Positions 1 through 7,030 of a DNA stretch of 10,297 nucleotides are shown piece by piece (positions within the stretch are counted from its first letter, which is position 1; each line of letters begins with the position of its first letter). The notes beneath the pieces are model-generated. The model had not been told where the DNA came from, searched no databases, and saw nothing but the letters and a program-made list of their open reading frames with translations. This DNA is from Bacteroidota bacterium (GTDB lineage: Bacteria > Bacteroidota > Bacteroidia > Bacteroidales > UBA10428), in the NCBI GenBank assembly GCA_029268165.1, contig JAJUGM010000087.1, positions 1-10,297 on the forward strand, written 5' to 3'. The position numbers and the translations under genes were made by a program.

Positions 1-1
1 A

Positions 2-1093
2 TGTGTCGAACAATGCCCGGGATGCCCGCATCGCCTGATGTCGATGAATGAGAGTCTGGATATTAAAGAAAAATGGCTGCAAAAAAAACTGGATGTATTT
101 AAGGATAAAATTCAGTCAGTATGTTCGGTGGATGAAACAGGGCGTTGGGGTTATCGCCGGAAGATTCAATTACATACCCGGTATGAGAACAACTGTTGGC
201 ATTTGGGTATGATTCACAGGAAGGAATTTATTGCTATACCCGACTGCCCGGTCCATTCAGAGAAGACCCGACGGCTGATTCATGTTTTGATTTCTGTATT
301 GCCGCCATTTGATGTGTTTCCGCTGTTTTATCTTTACCAGTCTGATTCTCTTGTAACATTGGTGTTAAAGACAAAGGAATTACCCGGAACAGACTGGATG
401 TCTGAAGATATAATTAATATTCTGAAGATAAGCGGAATACAAGGATTTACCCTGCATCTGAACCCTTCAGCCGGCAGAAGGATGTTTGCCAAGGGAGGCT
501 GGCATTTGCTGTGGGGAAATAACAGGGCTGTTAATGATAATGGCTTGGTTTATGGTTTTACAAGTTTCAGCCAGCTGATACCAGGTTTGCATCATCAGTC
601 GCTTGATGAAGCTGAAAGATTTTTGAATCCTGCTGAAGAGGATTGTGTGATTGATTTGTATTGCGGTATTGGAGCAAGCCTTATTCGGTGGTTAAGAAGA
701 GGTGCGGCAACTATTGGCGTCGAAAATGGTGCTGAAGCCGTAGCATGTGCCCGGATCAATGCACCTGAAGCCACAGTATTAAGGGGCGCATGCAGGCAGC
801 GCCTGCCTCAGCTTAAGCAGTATATTGACGAGAAATTTAAAGCAGGACATCAGAAAATGGTTTATGTGAATCCGCCCCGAACAGGCATTGAAAGTGAAGT
901 GCTTCACTGGATTGTTTTTCAGCTTCTTCCGGATAAAATAGCTTATTTATCATGCAGTGCCGGCACACTATCACGCGACCTGAAGTTTTTATCAGACAAT
1001 AATTATCAGGTTGAACAGATTATTCCTTATGACTTTTTCCCTCAGACACATCATATTGAGTGTCTGGTTCTGATTAAAAGAAAAATTATTTGA
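2..1093 (+). CDS. RNA (uracil-5-)-methyltransferase, RlmC/RlmD/TrmA family (5'-truncated by window edge)
   Basis: The family transfers a methyl group from SAM to C5 of a uridine in rRNA or tRNA, in the cytoplasm. The frame is open from base 2, so the start is left of the window; 363 residues are visible, close to a full RlmC. Before the first in-frame ATG (38) it reads CVEQCPGCPHRL, with Cys codons at 2, 14 and 23. These and the Cys of DCPVH (codon 245) are likely [4Fe-4S] ligands. SAM-binding motif I is DLYCGIG (about 652-672), followed by a GVE motif near 717. Next comes VNPPRTG (about 866-886); Asn there is also what I recall in E. coli RlmC. The catalytic Cys is in LSCSAGTLSRDL (codon 953) and the general-base Glu is in HHIEC (codon 1058). 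The enzyme therefore looks active. The target uridine cannot be told; the N-terminal half (GMIHR, DCPVH) resembles RlmC more than RlmD. The 3' end overlaps the RRM gene by 8 bp. Confidence 0.88.
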   Translation, partial: CVEQCPGCPHRLMSMNESLDIKEKWLQKKLDVFKDKIQSVCSVDETGRWGYRRKIQLHTRYENNCWHLGMIHRKEFIAIPDCPVHSEKTRRLIHVLISVLPPFDVFPLFYLYQSDSLVTLVLKTKELPGTDWMSEDIINILKISGIQGFTLHLNPSAGRRMFAKGGWHLLWGNNRAVNDNGLVYGFTSFSQLIPGLHHQSLDEAERFLNPAEEDCVIDLYCGIGASLIRWLRRGAATIGVENGAEAVACARINAPEATVLRGACRQRLPQLKQYIDEKFKAGHQKMVYVNPPRTGIESEVLHWIVFQLLPDKIAYLSCSAGTLSRDLKFLSDNNYQVEQIIPYDFFPQTHHIECLVLIKRKII

Positions 1094-1325
1094 ATGCTTT
1101 GCGCACGGTAATAACTTTACCTTCCCAGGTGGCTCCGTTGACGTTGCGGATGACTTTAACAGCCTCTTCTTCATTGGGCATTTCTATAAAACCAAAACCT
1201 TTTGATTTTCCTGATAACCGGTCTTTAATTATTTTGGCTGAGGTGACTGTGCCAAAATCCTGAAAAGCCTCCCTGAGATGCACATCTTCAATCCGGTCAT
1301 CGAGGTTACCTATGAATATTTTCAT
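1086..1325 (-). CDS. Single-RRM RNA-binding protein
   Basis: This 79-residue protein is almost exactly one RNA recognition motif. RNP2 is IFIGNL at residues 3-8 and RNP1 is KGFGFIEM at residues 42-49, with the aromatic residues that stack on RNA bases. The SGKSKGFGFIEM loop and the NEEEAVKVIRNVNG helix fit the fold. Small RRM proteins of this kind occur in cyanobacteria and Bacteroidota, where they bind single-stranded RNA and are thought to act in post-transcriptional control; the targets here are unknown. There is no Gly-rich tail, and the protein ends right after the last strand (ITVRKAFK). The ATG at 1325 is preceded by an A-rich stretch without a Shine-Dalgarno, as is usual in the phylum. 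It converges with the methyltransferase, and the stop codons lie inside each other's gene. A promoter match at 1449-1456 would give a leader of roughly 115 nt. Confidence 0.93.
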   Translation of the reverse strand: MKIFIGNLDDRIEDVHLREAFQDFGTVTSAKIIKDRLSGKSKGFGFIEMPNEEEAVKVIRNVNGATWEGKVITVRKAFK

Positions 1326-1448
1326 TTTTGTTCTGAATTAATTTTTTAATTTAATTTACGCAGATTTAGAAAAGGGAGGCCATATAAAAAACCACAAAAG
1401 CAGCGACCTTATTTAGGCGCCCGTTAATAAATCTATTTTTAACAGGGG

Positions 1449-1456
1449 CAAAGGTA
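1449..1456 (-). promoter_or_regulatory. Bacteroidota -7 promoter element for the RRM gene
   Basis: On the minus strand this reads TACCTTTG, a perfect match to the Bacteroidota primary-sigma -7 consensus TAnnTTTG, and it is followed by GCCCC. Transcription would start about 1440 and leave a leader of roughly 115 nt before the ATG at 1325. I see no clear -33 TTG at the usual distance (about 1475-1482), so the promoter may be weak or helped by an activator. Confidence 0.5.
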
Positions 1457-1488
1457 GGTATAATAAATCGATTATTATGCATAAATAG

Positions 1489-1512
1489 TTGACTAAAATT
1501 TTAGTAGTTTTG
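1489..1512 (+). promoter_or_regulatory. Candidate plus-strand promoter with embedded palindrome
   Basis: TTGAC begins at 1489 and TAGTTTTG, an exact TAnnTTTG match, lies at 1505-1512. Between them is the perfect palindrome ACTAAAATTTTAGT (1492-1505). The spacing of 13 bp between TTG and TAnnTTTG is shorter than the roughly 17-23 bp usual in the phylum. Either the promoter depends on a regulator or the -33 match is chance. It would give the susC-like operon a leader of about 250 nt. A nearer alternative is AATCTTTG at 1700-1707, with one mismatch and a leader of about 50 nt. Confidence 0.25.
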
Positions 1513-1766
1513 AAAACATATCAAAATCATGCGAATGAAAAGTTGAATTCAGGTATGATATATAATTAAATTTATCAGAGTTTCTTGTTTATTTTATGAT
1601 TAACTTAAAATATTATGCAAGCCTTAAACAATGTTTTATTATATATTTTATATTTAACCAGCCATTAACACTGAGCTATGCCGTAATCTTTACATATCAA
1701 ATCTTTGTCATCATGCAATAAAGTAATCTCCCTAATTATTTAATAATTAACTAATTAACTAAAACT

Positions 1767-4700
1767 ATGGTACAAAAACTTTTTCAAAAAATTTTTCTAT
1801 TGTTCTTTTTTCTGGGCTCATACGCCATGTTGGCCGATGCCCAGGTGACCATCAGAGGTAATATCCGGGACGAAAACAGCATGCCTCTTCCCGGTGTTAC
1901 AATTGTGGAAAAAGGAACCAACAACGGATGTACAACCGACCTGGATGGTAATTTTACGATTGATGTTAAAGAAAACGCCATCCTGGTGGTTTCCTATGTC
2001 GGGTATCTTACAGAAGAAGTTGATTTAAAAGGCCGGACTGACGTTAGTTTACAGCTGGTGCCGGATATTATTTCATTGGGTGATGTAGTGGTAATAGGCT
2101 ACGGATCGGTTAAAAGGAGTGATTTAACAGGCGCTGTGGCTTCTGTAAAATCTGAAGACATCAGTAAACTACCTGTAACCAGAGTTGAAGAGGCACTTCA
2201 GGGCAAAGCTGCCGGGGTTATGGTTTTGCAAAATTCAGGACAGCCAGGTAACGCACCAGTGATAAGGGTAAGAGGACTTGCAACAGTTAATGGCGGTAGT
2301 CCACTGGTTGTTGTCGATGGAGTTGTTGGCGGTTCGCTTGGAGATATTAACCCCAATGATATTGAATCAATTGAAGTATTAAAAGATGCTGCATCTCAGG
2401 CTATCTATGGATCTGCCGGAGGCAATGGCGTTATACTGGTGTCAACCAAAAAAGGAAAGGCGGGTTCTATGCAGTCAACTTTCGATATGTACTTTGGCAC
2501 GCAGAAAGTAATACATACAGTTGATGTGGCAAATGCTCAGGAATATGCTGCCATTTATAATCAATACCGTGAAGCCTCAGGACAACCTATATATTTTTTG
2601 TATGATAATGCAGCTAAAACCTATCTTTCCCCTACTGACACTTTGCCTCTGACAAATACTAACTGGTATGACGAAATATTTCGGAAGGCTATAATGAAAA
2701 ATATCTTTTTTTCAGCAAACGGGGGAGGTGAAAAGTCTAACTTTTATTTCAGTGTTGGCTATAGCTCCCAGGAAGGTACATTGAGGCGCACTTATGATGA
2801 TAGGTACACTTTAAGGCTAAACAGTGACCACAAACTAACTAACAGAATAAGGATTGGACAGAACCTGAGCATTTTGAGGAATATTTCGGCAACACAGGAT
2901 GAAAGGAATGAATATAATTCGCCGGTGAGTACTGCTATGCAGATGCTGCCATTGGTCCCTGTATATGCTACTGATGGTTCAGGTAACTATGCCTATAAAG
3001 GAGCCGGCCTGGCCTGCAACATTAAAAATCCTGTCGCCCAGATTGCTTATAACAATAATAAGTCAGTAGCCAATTCACTTTTTGGCGATATTTTTACCAA
3101 TATCGAAATTATTAAAGGGCTCAGTTTTGAGAGTAGGTTCGGGTTTAATTATTATGCCAGCGAATATACACGTTTTACTCCCGACCATATCATAGGCTCA
3201 ATTAATGATGCCAGCGCTTCACAAAGTGTTACAATTAATCAATATCAGCAGATTAACAATAATAATTACGGCTGGCAATGGCAGAATTTTCTGACCTATA
3301 AGAGAACGCTGTTTGAAAAGCATAACCTGACCCTTATGGTTGGGTCTGAAGCCGGTTATACAAGGCTTTCAAATGAAAATATTACACTTACTAATTTATT
3401 TAATAATTCCGAATCTATGAGGAATTTGCAGGGAGGAGCTCCAACAGTTACGCAACTGCTTGGAAGACCTATTGAAATATCCGGTTATGCTTATTTCGGA
3501 AGAATAAATTATGATTTTGCAGGCATAATATTATTACAGGCAAATTTCCGTAATGACAATTCTTCAAAGATTGGCCCTAATGACCGCAGTGATTTCTTCC
3601 CTTCAGTTTCAGCAGGTTTGAAATTCAGTGAATTTAATTTTATTAAAAATACAAACCTGATAAGTTTTGGCAAAATACGTTTTGGCTATGGCGAAACCGG
3701 AAACAGCGATATTCAGCCATTCCTTTATATTAATTCAATAGGATCATTGCCTATTAACGGTTATCCTTTTGGCGGTGTAACCCAGGATGGTGCCGCTTTA
3801 TTGACAGCCGCAAACCCGGCACTGAAATGGGAAACCGTAATTACTGAAAATATCGGGATTGACCTTGCATTTTTAAATAACCGGCTGGATTTTTCATTTG
3901 ATCTTTTCAAGCGAAGGAACAAAGATATGCTGATTAGAAAATCGGTGCCGCTAACAGTAGGGTATATGGTAACCGGGCCAACTCAGGAACTGGGTGATCC
4001 TAATCTTGACACACGTCCTATGGTTAATTACGGGACCTTAAATAACCGGGGATTTGAAACTTCTGTTGGTTATAAGAGCAAAATTGGCAAACTCAGTTTT
4101 GATGTTAATTTCAATTTAACTCATGCTATTACAAAAATTGATGATATCGGAGATCCGTTGTATGCCGGGGATGGGCGCGGACTGGCAAATGTCTGCCAGA
4201 CAAAAAACGGAGAAGTGGTATCGGCATTTGTTGGTTACCAGACTGATGGAATATTTAAAGAGTCAGACTTTACATGGTATAAAGATAGGGCAGGAAGGTG
4301 GCAAAGAGTTGCAGTTGACCCAAGAGGAACAACCGTTATTAATGGTTTTGATATAAACGGAAACCCTGTTCAGTATAATGTACTGCAAGTCAACGCCAAA
4401 CCAGGGAACTTTAAGTTTGTAGATACCAATAAAGATGGGCAAATCTCACCGCTCGATATGGTTGAGATTGGTGACCCAAATCCTAAATTCACTTATGGTT
4501 TAAGCATTAATCTTGAATATAGCAATTTTGACCTTAATGCATTTTTACAGGGAAGCCATGGCAACAAGATATTTAATATGCTTAAGGTAAATATGTACAC
4601 CATGAATAACGGAGGGCTGAATGTATCACCTGACCTGATTGATTCTTATATACCAGCTATCTACAACACATCCGACGGGAATGCATTACCAACTGTAATA

Positions 4701-5018
4701 AGTCCTGCACGGAATGAGGATACCGGAAAGCCCCGAATGGATCCAGACCTGAGTTCTTCAGATTTTTATGTTGAAGATGGCTCATATATGCGTCTGAAAA
4801 ATATCCAGCTAGGTTATACCTTACCTGTTTCACTGACTGATAAAGCCAAAGTAAAGAAACTTCGTGTTTATATTGGAGCAAAAAACCTCTTTACGATAAC
4901 AAAATATTCAGGTTTTGATCCTGAAGTTAATGAAACTACCATACTTGAAAGAGGCTTTGACAGGGGAACATATCCTCAGTCGAGGATGTACCTGATTGGT
5001 ATTAATTTAATGTTTTAA
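1767..5018 (+). CDS. SusC/RagA-family TonB-dependent outer-membrane transporter
   Basis: This 1083-residue protein has the full SusC architecture. The signal peptide ends in LADA|Q (cleavage after residue 25). A carboxypeptidase-regulatory-like domain covers about 27-99 (PLPGVTIVEKGTNNG, DLDGNFTI, VSYVGY). A TonB-box-like DVVVIGYG lies at 106-113 and the plug at about 115-230 (EALQGKAAGV, IRVRG, SIEVLKDAASQAIYG, GVILVSTKKG). A 22-strand-type barrel runs to the C-terminal Phe (LIGINLMF). A Ca-binding-like loop, DTNKDGQISPLD, starts at residue 886 before the conserved GDPNPKFTYG. Length is normal and no frameshift is seen. It would form the TonB/ExbBD-powered channel in the outer membrane, capped by the SusD-like lipoprotein encoded 23 bp downstream. 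The substrate is unknown. The plug motif reads IYGSAGGNGV where IYGSRAANGV is usual. The ATG at 1767 is the only start that gives a proper signal peptide. Confidence 0.96.
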   Translation: MVQKLFQKIFLLFFFLGSYAMLADAQVTIRGNIRDENSMPLPGVTIVEKGTNNGCTTDLDGNFTIDVKENAILVVSYVGYLTEEVDLKGRTDVSLQLVPDIISLGDVVVIGYGSVKRSDLTGAVASVKSEDISKLPVTRVEEALQGKAAGVMVLQNSGQPGNAPVIRVRGLATVNGGSPLVVVDGVVGGSLGDINPNDIESIEVLKDAASQAIYGSAGGNGVILVSTKKGKAGSMQSTFDMYFGTQKVIHTVDVANAQEYAAIYNQYREASGQPIYFLYDNAAKTYLSPTDTLPLTNTNWYDEIFRKAIMKNIFFSANGGGEKSNFYFSVGYSSQEGTLRRTYDDRYTLRLNSDHKLTNRIRIGQNLSILRNISATQDERNEYNSPVSTAMQMLPLVPVYATDGSGNYAYKGAGLACNIKNPVAQIAYNNNKSVANSLFGDIFTNIEIIKGLSFESRFGFNYYASEYTRFTPDHIIGSINDASASQSVTINQYQQINNNNYGWQWQNFLTYKRTLFEKHNLTLMVGSEAGYTRLSNENITLTNLFNNSESMRNLQGGAPTVTQLLGRPIEISGYAYFGRINYDFAGIILLQANFRNDNSSKIGPNDRSDFFPSVSAGLKFSEFNFIKNTNLISFGKIRFGYGETGNSDIQPFLYINSIGSLPINGYPFGGVTQDGAALLTAANPALKWETVITENIGIDLAFLNNRLDFSFDLFKRRNKDMLIRKSVPLTVGYMVTGPTQELGDPNLDTRPMVNYGTLNNRGFETSVGYKSKIGKLSFDVNFNLTHAITKIDDIGDPLYAGDGRGLANVCQTKNGEVVSAFVGYQTDGIFKESDFTWYKDRAGRWQRVAVDPRGTTVINGFDINGNPVQYNVLQVNAKPGNFKFVDTNKDGQISPLDMVEIGDPNPKFTYGLSINLEYSNFDLNAFLQGSHGNKIFNMLKVNMYTMNNGGLNVSPDLIDSYIPAIYNTSDGNALPTVISPARNEDTGKPRMDPDLSSSDFYVEDGSYMRLKNIQLGYTLPVSLTDKAKVKKLRVYIGAKNLFTITKYSGFDPEVNETTILERGFDRGTYPQSRMYLIGINLMF

Positions 5019-5041
5019 TTTTTAATTAATTTCTTAAGTTG

Positions 5042-6763
5042 ATGAATATGAAAAACATAATTTATTTTTCAATTGTTATTATAACATTGATTTATACAGG
5101 TTGCTCTGAAGATTTTCTTGACAAGCAGCCTAATGGGGTTGTTACTGATGAAGTTTTTTATGCTACGATAGATGGTATTGGCTTAGGTGTTAATGGTACT
5201 TATGCTTCACTCAATGCATTACCAGATCCGCTGACTACATTAGATATGATGTACCTTGGATTTGGCAGTATTGCATCCGATGATGCCGAAGCAGGTGGAG
5301 AAGCCGGAGGTAACGATTTTCTTGACTTCCAACATATTGACCAAGGTATCTTACAACCATCAGGAGAACAAAAAGCTTTATCCGATCATTTCTGGGGTTA
5401 TAATTATAAGACCATTTTAAGGGCTTCTTCAACATTAAAAGGGATTGAAAAGTACAGAAAAGATAATCCGATAATAAGTTCTGCAGATGCCGCATTACTA
5501 AATCAATACGAGGGAGAACTTAATTTTATTCTGGCATTTATCCACTTTAAAATGATGCAGGTGTATGGTGGTGTTCCTATTGTTGACCACCCTTTGGCCT
5601 CATCTGAATATAATTTAAAAAGAAATACCATTGCAGAATGCCTGCATTTTGTCCAGGAAAGGCTTAAGATAGCTGCTGCACTATTACCTCTCAGAAGCGA
5701 ATATGCTGCAAGCGAGATGGGCAGGGCCACGAAAGGTGCTGCACAGGCTTTACTTGCAAAAGCCTATCTGTATGAGGCTTCTTATGCCGAAAATTATGCA
5801 GGTGATGAGCGGTTTACCGGTTGCCAGAATACCTATAACATGGCATTGGCTTATGCCGACAGTGTTATCAGTTCAAATGAATATAACCTGGTGGGTATTA
5901 ATGGTGAGACTTTCGGTACGTACTGGGATGAAAAAGGCTCAACCTTATATGATACCACACCTGGCTATCGTTATATTTTTACTGTTGCAGGTGAAAACTC
6001 AAAGGAATCAGTCTTTGAAATACAATCAGTTAATGACGGGCTGGGCTATATGATTTCCCGGGGTACTTATTTAACAGTATATACCGCAGTTCGTAATTAT
6101 AACACGCGTACTTTAGGTTGGGGTTTCAACTGTCCGACGGAAGATCTGCTTAATGAATTTGAACCCGGAGATCCGAGAAAGATGGTTACTATAGGTACTA
6201 CAGGTGATCCGGTATTTGTTGATGACTGGGGCATTCTTGATTGCAAACAAAGCCCGACGAATATGATTGGCCGCAAGTTTGAAGCTTCAGGGGCAGAATA
6301 CTGGACAAGCAAATCTGCCGACGGGAATGGACCTAATAATTTCCCTTACATTCGCTATGCTGATATTGTTCTGATGGCAGCAGAAGCTGCTTTAAAAGCA
6401 GGGCAAAGCACTACACCAATTTCAGGTCTGTCACCTTTACAATTGGTAAATATGGTAAGAAAGCGCGCCAGAAATGGTGCTGATACAGGTTCACCTGCTG
6501 ATTTATCATCCGTAACTTTCAATGATATAGTGCATGAGCGTCGCGTTGAGCTTGCTCTGGAAGGCCACAGGTTTTTCGACCTGGTTCGCTGGAAAATGCA
6601 GGATAAACTGGTTGGTCAGAAGTTGCAGAATTACCTGAACGGTTTACCCCAGGAATCACCTGTTTCATGCCAATTTACGCCGGGTAAGAATGATTTCTTC
6701 CCCATTCCTCTGGCTGAAATAATTAATTCAAACTATAACCTGGTTCAATATCCGGGCTGGTAA
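5042..6763 (+). CDS. SusD/RagB-family substrate-binding outer-membrane lipoprotein
   Basis: The protein has 573 residues from the ATG at 5042. A hydrophobic leader ends in LIYTGC; Cys21 is the lipidation site, followed by SED, an acidic stretch like the Bacteroidota lipoprotein surface-export signal. FLDKQPNGVVTDEVFY is the typical SusD N-terminus. The C-terminal part carries PYIRYADIVLMAAEA (about 435-449) and HERRVELALEGHRFFDLVRWK (from 498), both family hallmarks, and ends with the usual FFPIPLAEI and NLVQYPGW. It should sit on the cell surface as a hinged lid over the SusC-like barrel and bind the substrate with its helical TPR-like scaffold. It is co-transcribed with the susC-like gene. 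An in-frame TTG at 5039 and a second ATG at 5048 are alternative starts; neither changes the mature protein. Binding residues, and so the ligand, cannot be read from sequence. Confidence 0.95.
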   Translation: MNMKNIIYFSIVIITLIYTGCSEDFLDKQPNGVVTDEVFYATIDGIGLGVNGTYASLNALPDPLTTLDMMYLGFGSIASDDAEAGGEAGGNDFLDFQHIDQGILQPSGEQKALSDHFWGYNYKTILRASSTLKGIEKYRKDNPIISSADAALLNQYEGELNFILAFIHFKMMQVYGGVPIVDHPLASSEYNLKRNTIAECLHFVQERLKIAAALLPLRSEYAASEMGRATKGAAQALLAKAYLYEASYAENYAGDERFTGCQNTYNMALAYADSVISSNEYNLVGINGETFGTYWDEKGSTLYDTTPGYRYIFTVAGENSKESVFEIQSVNDGLGYMISRGTYLTVYTAVRNYNTRTLGWGFNCPTEDLLNEFEPGDPRKMVTIGTTGDPVFVDDWGILDCKQSPTNMIGRKFEASGAEYWTSKSADGNGPNNFPYIRYADIVLMAAEAALKAGQSTTPISGLSPLQLVNMVRKRARNGADTGSPADLSSVTFNDIVHERRVELALEGHRFFDLVRWKMQDKLVGQKLQNYLNGLPQESPVSCQFTPGKNDFFPIPLAEIINSNYNLVQYPGW

Positions 6764-6778
6764 TAAAATCTAATGTTT

Positions 6779-6812
6779 AAAAAAGCTGCCCCAACCATGA
6801 GGCAGCTTTTTT
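6779..6812. terminator. Bidirectional intrinsic terminator between convergent operons
   Basis: A perfect 12-bp inverted repeat (6779-6790 with 6801-6812) encloses the 10-nt loop CCAACCATGA. The GC-rich core is GCTGCC/GGCAGC, flanked by an A-tract on the left and a T-tract on the right. It therefore ends with a U-run on either strand: 15 bp after the susD-like stop on the plus strand, and about 195 bp past the minus-strand operon's last stop. Confidence 0.93.
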
Positions 6813-6868
6813 TATAATCCCAAATTATTTATTGGGAGCTCTCAGAAAGAGCGAACCAATGAATTCCC

Positions 6869-6934
6869 CGATATAGAAAAATCACTTTTCTGGTGCAGCG
6901 TCAGCAAACCGGAAAAGTTGATTTTTCTTAATCG
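6869..6934. repeat. Long imperfect hairpin, possible structured RNA
   Basis: Bases 6875-6894 pair with 6908-6928 as a 20-bp stem with one bulged base (T6918) and one G-U wobble (T6891/G6911). A 2x2 internal mismatch follows, then CGAT/ATCG (6869-6872/6931-6934). The loop is 13 nt (6895-6907). The wobble is allowed only in the plus-strand RNA. It is not followed by a T-run on either strand, so it is not a standard terminator. Confidence 0.6.
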
Positions 6935-6935
6935 C

Positions 6936-6963
6936 ATTGCATTAGAAATTTTTCTAATGCAAT
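6936..6963. repeat. 13-bp perfect palindrome
   Basis: ATTGCATTAGAAA (6936-6948) and TTTCTAATGCAAT (6951-6963) are exact inverted repeats separated by 2 bp. The palindrome starts 2 bp after the large hairpin ends. Its right arm overlaps the right end of the possible 154-bp element. It could be a 3'-end RNA hairpin for the minus-strand operon, a protein-binding palindrome, or part of a mobile element. Confidence 0.7.
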
Positions 6964-6990
6964 AATTGGGATAACATAAAGCGCACTTAA

Positions 6991-7030
6991 TTCCTTTGCA
7001 AAATATGCTAAAGGGCTTTTTGTAAAGGAA
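6991..7030. repeat. Hairpin over the stop codon of the 253-residue gene
   Basis: TTCCTTTGCAAAA (6991-7003) pairs with TTTTGTAAAGGAA (7018-7030) over 13 positions. One of these is a G-U wobble (G6998/T7023) on the plus strand and would be an A-C mismatch on the minus strand. The 14-nt loop contains the stop codon (7008-7010). No T-run follows on the minus strand. Confidence 0.5.

Larger units (their letters stand above)
1326..1766. other. 441-bp AT-rich divergent intergenic region
   Basis: No credible gene lies here; the only ATGs open very short frames. It should hold the promoters of the RRM gene (minus) and the susC-like gene (plus). For the plus strand there is an exact TAnnTTTG (TAGTTTTG, 1505-1512) and a one-mismatch version (AATCTTTG, 1700-1707), neither with a well-spaced -33 box. 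A 14-bp perfect palindrome lies at 1492-1505. Just before the susC-like ATG the octamer ATTAACTA occurs twice in tandem (1746-1761), inside an A/T-rich translation-initiation stretch. Confidence 0.6.
6818..6971. repeat. MITE-like element: inverted repeats bracketing nested hairpins
   Basis: The ends are imperfect inverted repeats: TCCCAAATTATT (6818-6829) and AATAATTGGGA (6961-6971), matching over 11 bp with one extra base. Each is flanked on the outside by TAA (6815-6817 and 6972-6974), a possible target duplication. Inside are a 6-bp hairpin (6818-6823/6832-6837), the hairpin GCTCT-CAGAA-AGAGC (6838-6852) and the two larger palindromes listed separately. There is no coding potential. The layout fits a small non-autonomous element of about 154 bp, but only one copy is visible and AT-rich sequence makes short matches easy. 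Confidence 0.35.

Noticed and set aside
38..40. ATG at 38 as the true start of the methyltransferase
   Set aside because: The frame is open to the window edge and the upstream codons encode the family's Cys motif, so the start must be further left.
866..886. Asn in place of Asp in the methyltransferase motif VNPPRTG as a sign of an inactive enzyme
   Set aside because: E. coli RlmC, as I recall it, also has VNPPR, and the catalytic Cys and Glu are intact.
1700..1707. AATCTTTG as the main susC promoter
   Set aside because: It has one mismatch to TAnnTTTG and no -33 TTG at the right distance. It is kept only as an alternative within the intergenic entry.
5039..5041. TTG at 5039 as the start of the SusD-like gene
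   Set aside because: ATG codons at 5042 and 5048 follow at once and give the same lipoprotein signal.
5703..6053. 116-codon frame inside the SusD-like gene, and other long frames inside the susC-like and MG2-type genes
   Set aside because: They lie wholly within well-supported genes in other frames and show no domain or signal of their own.
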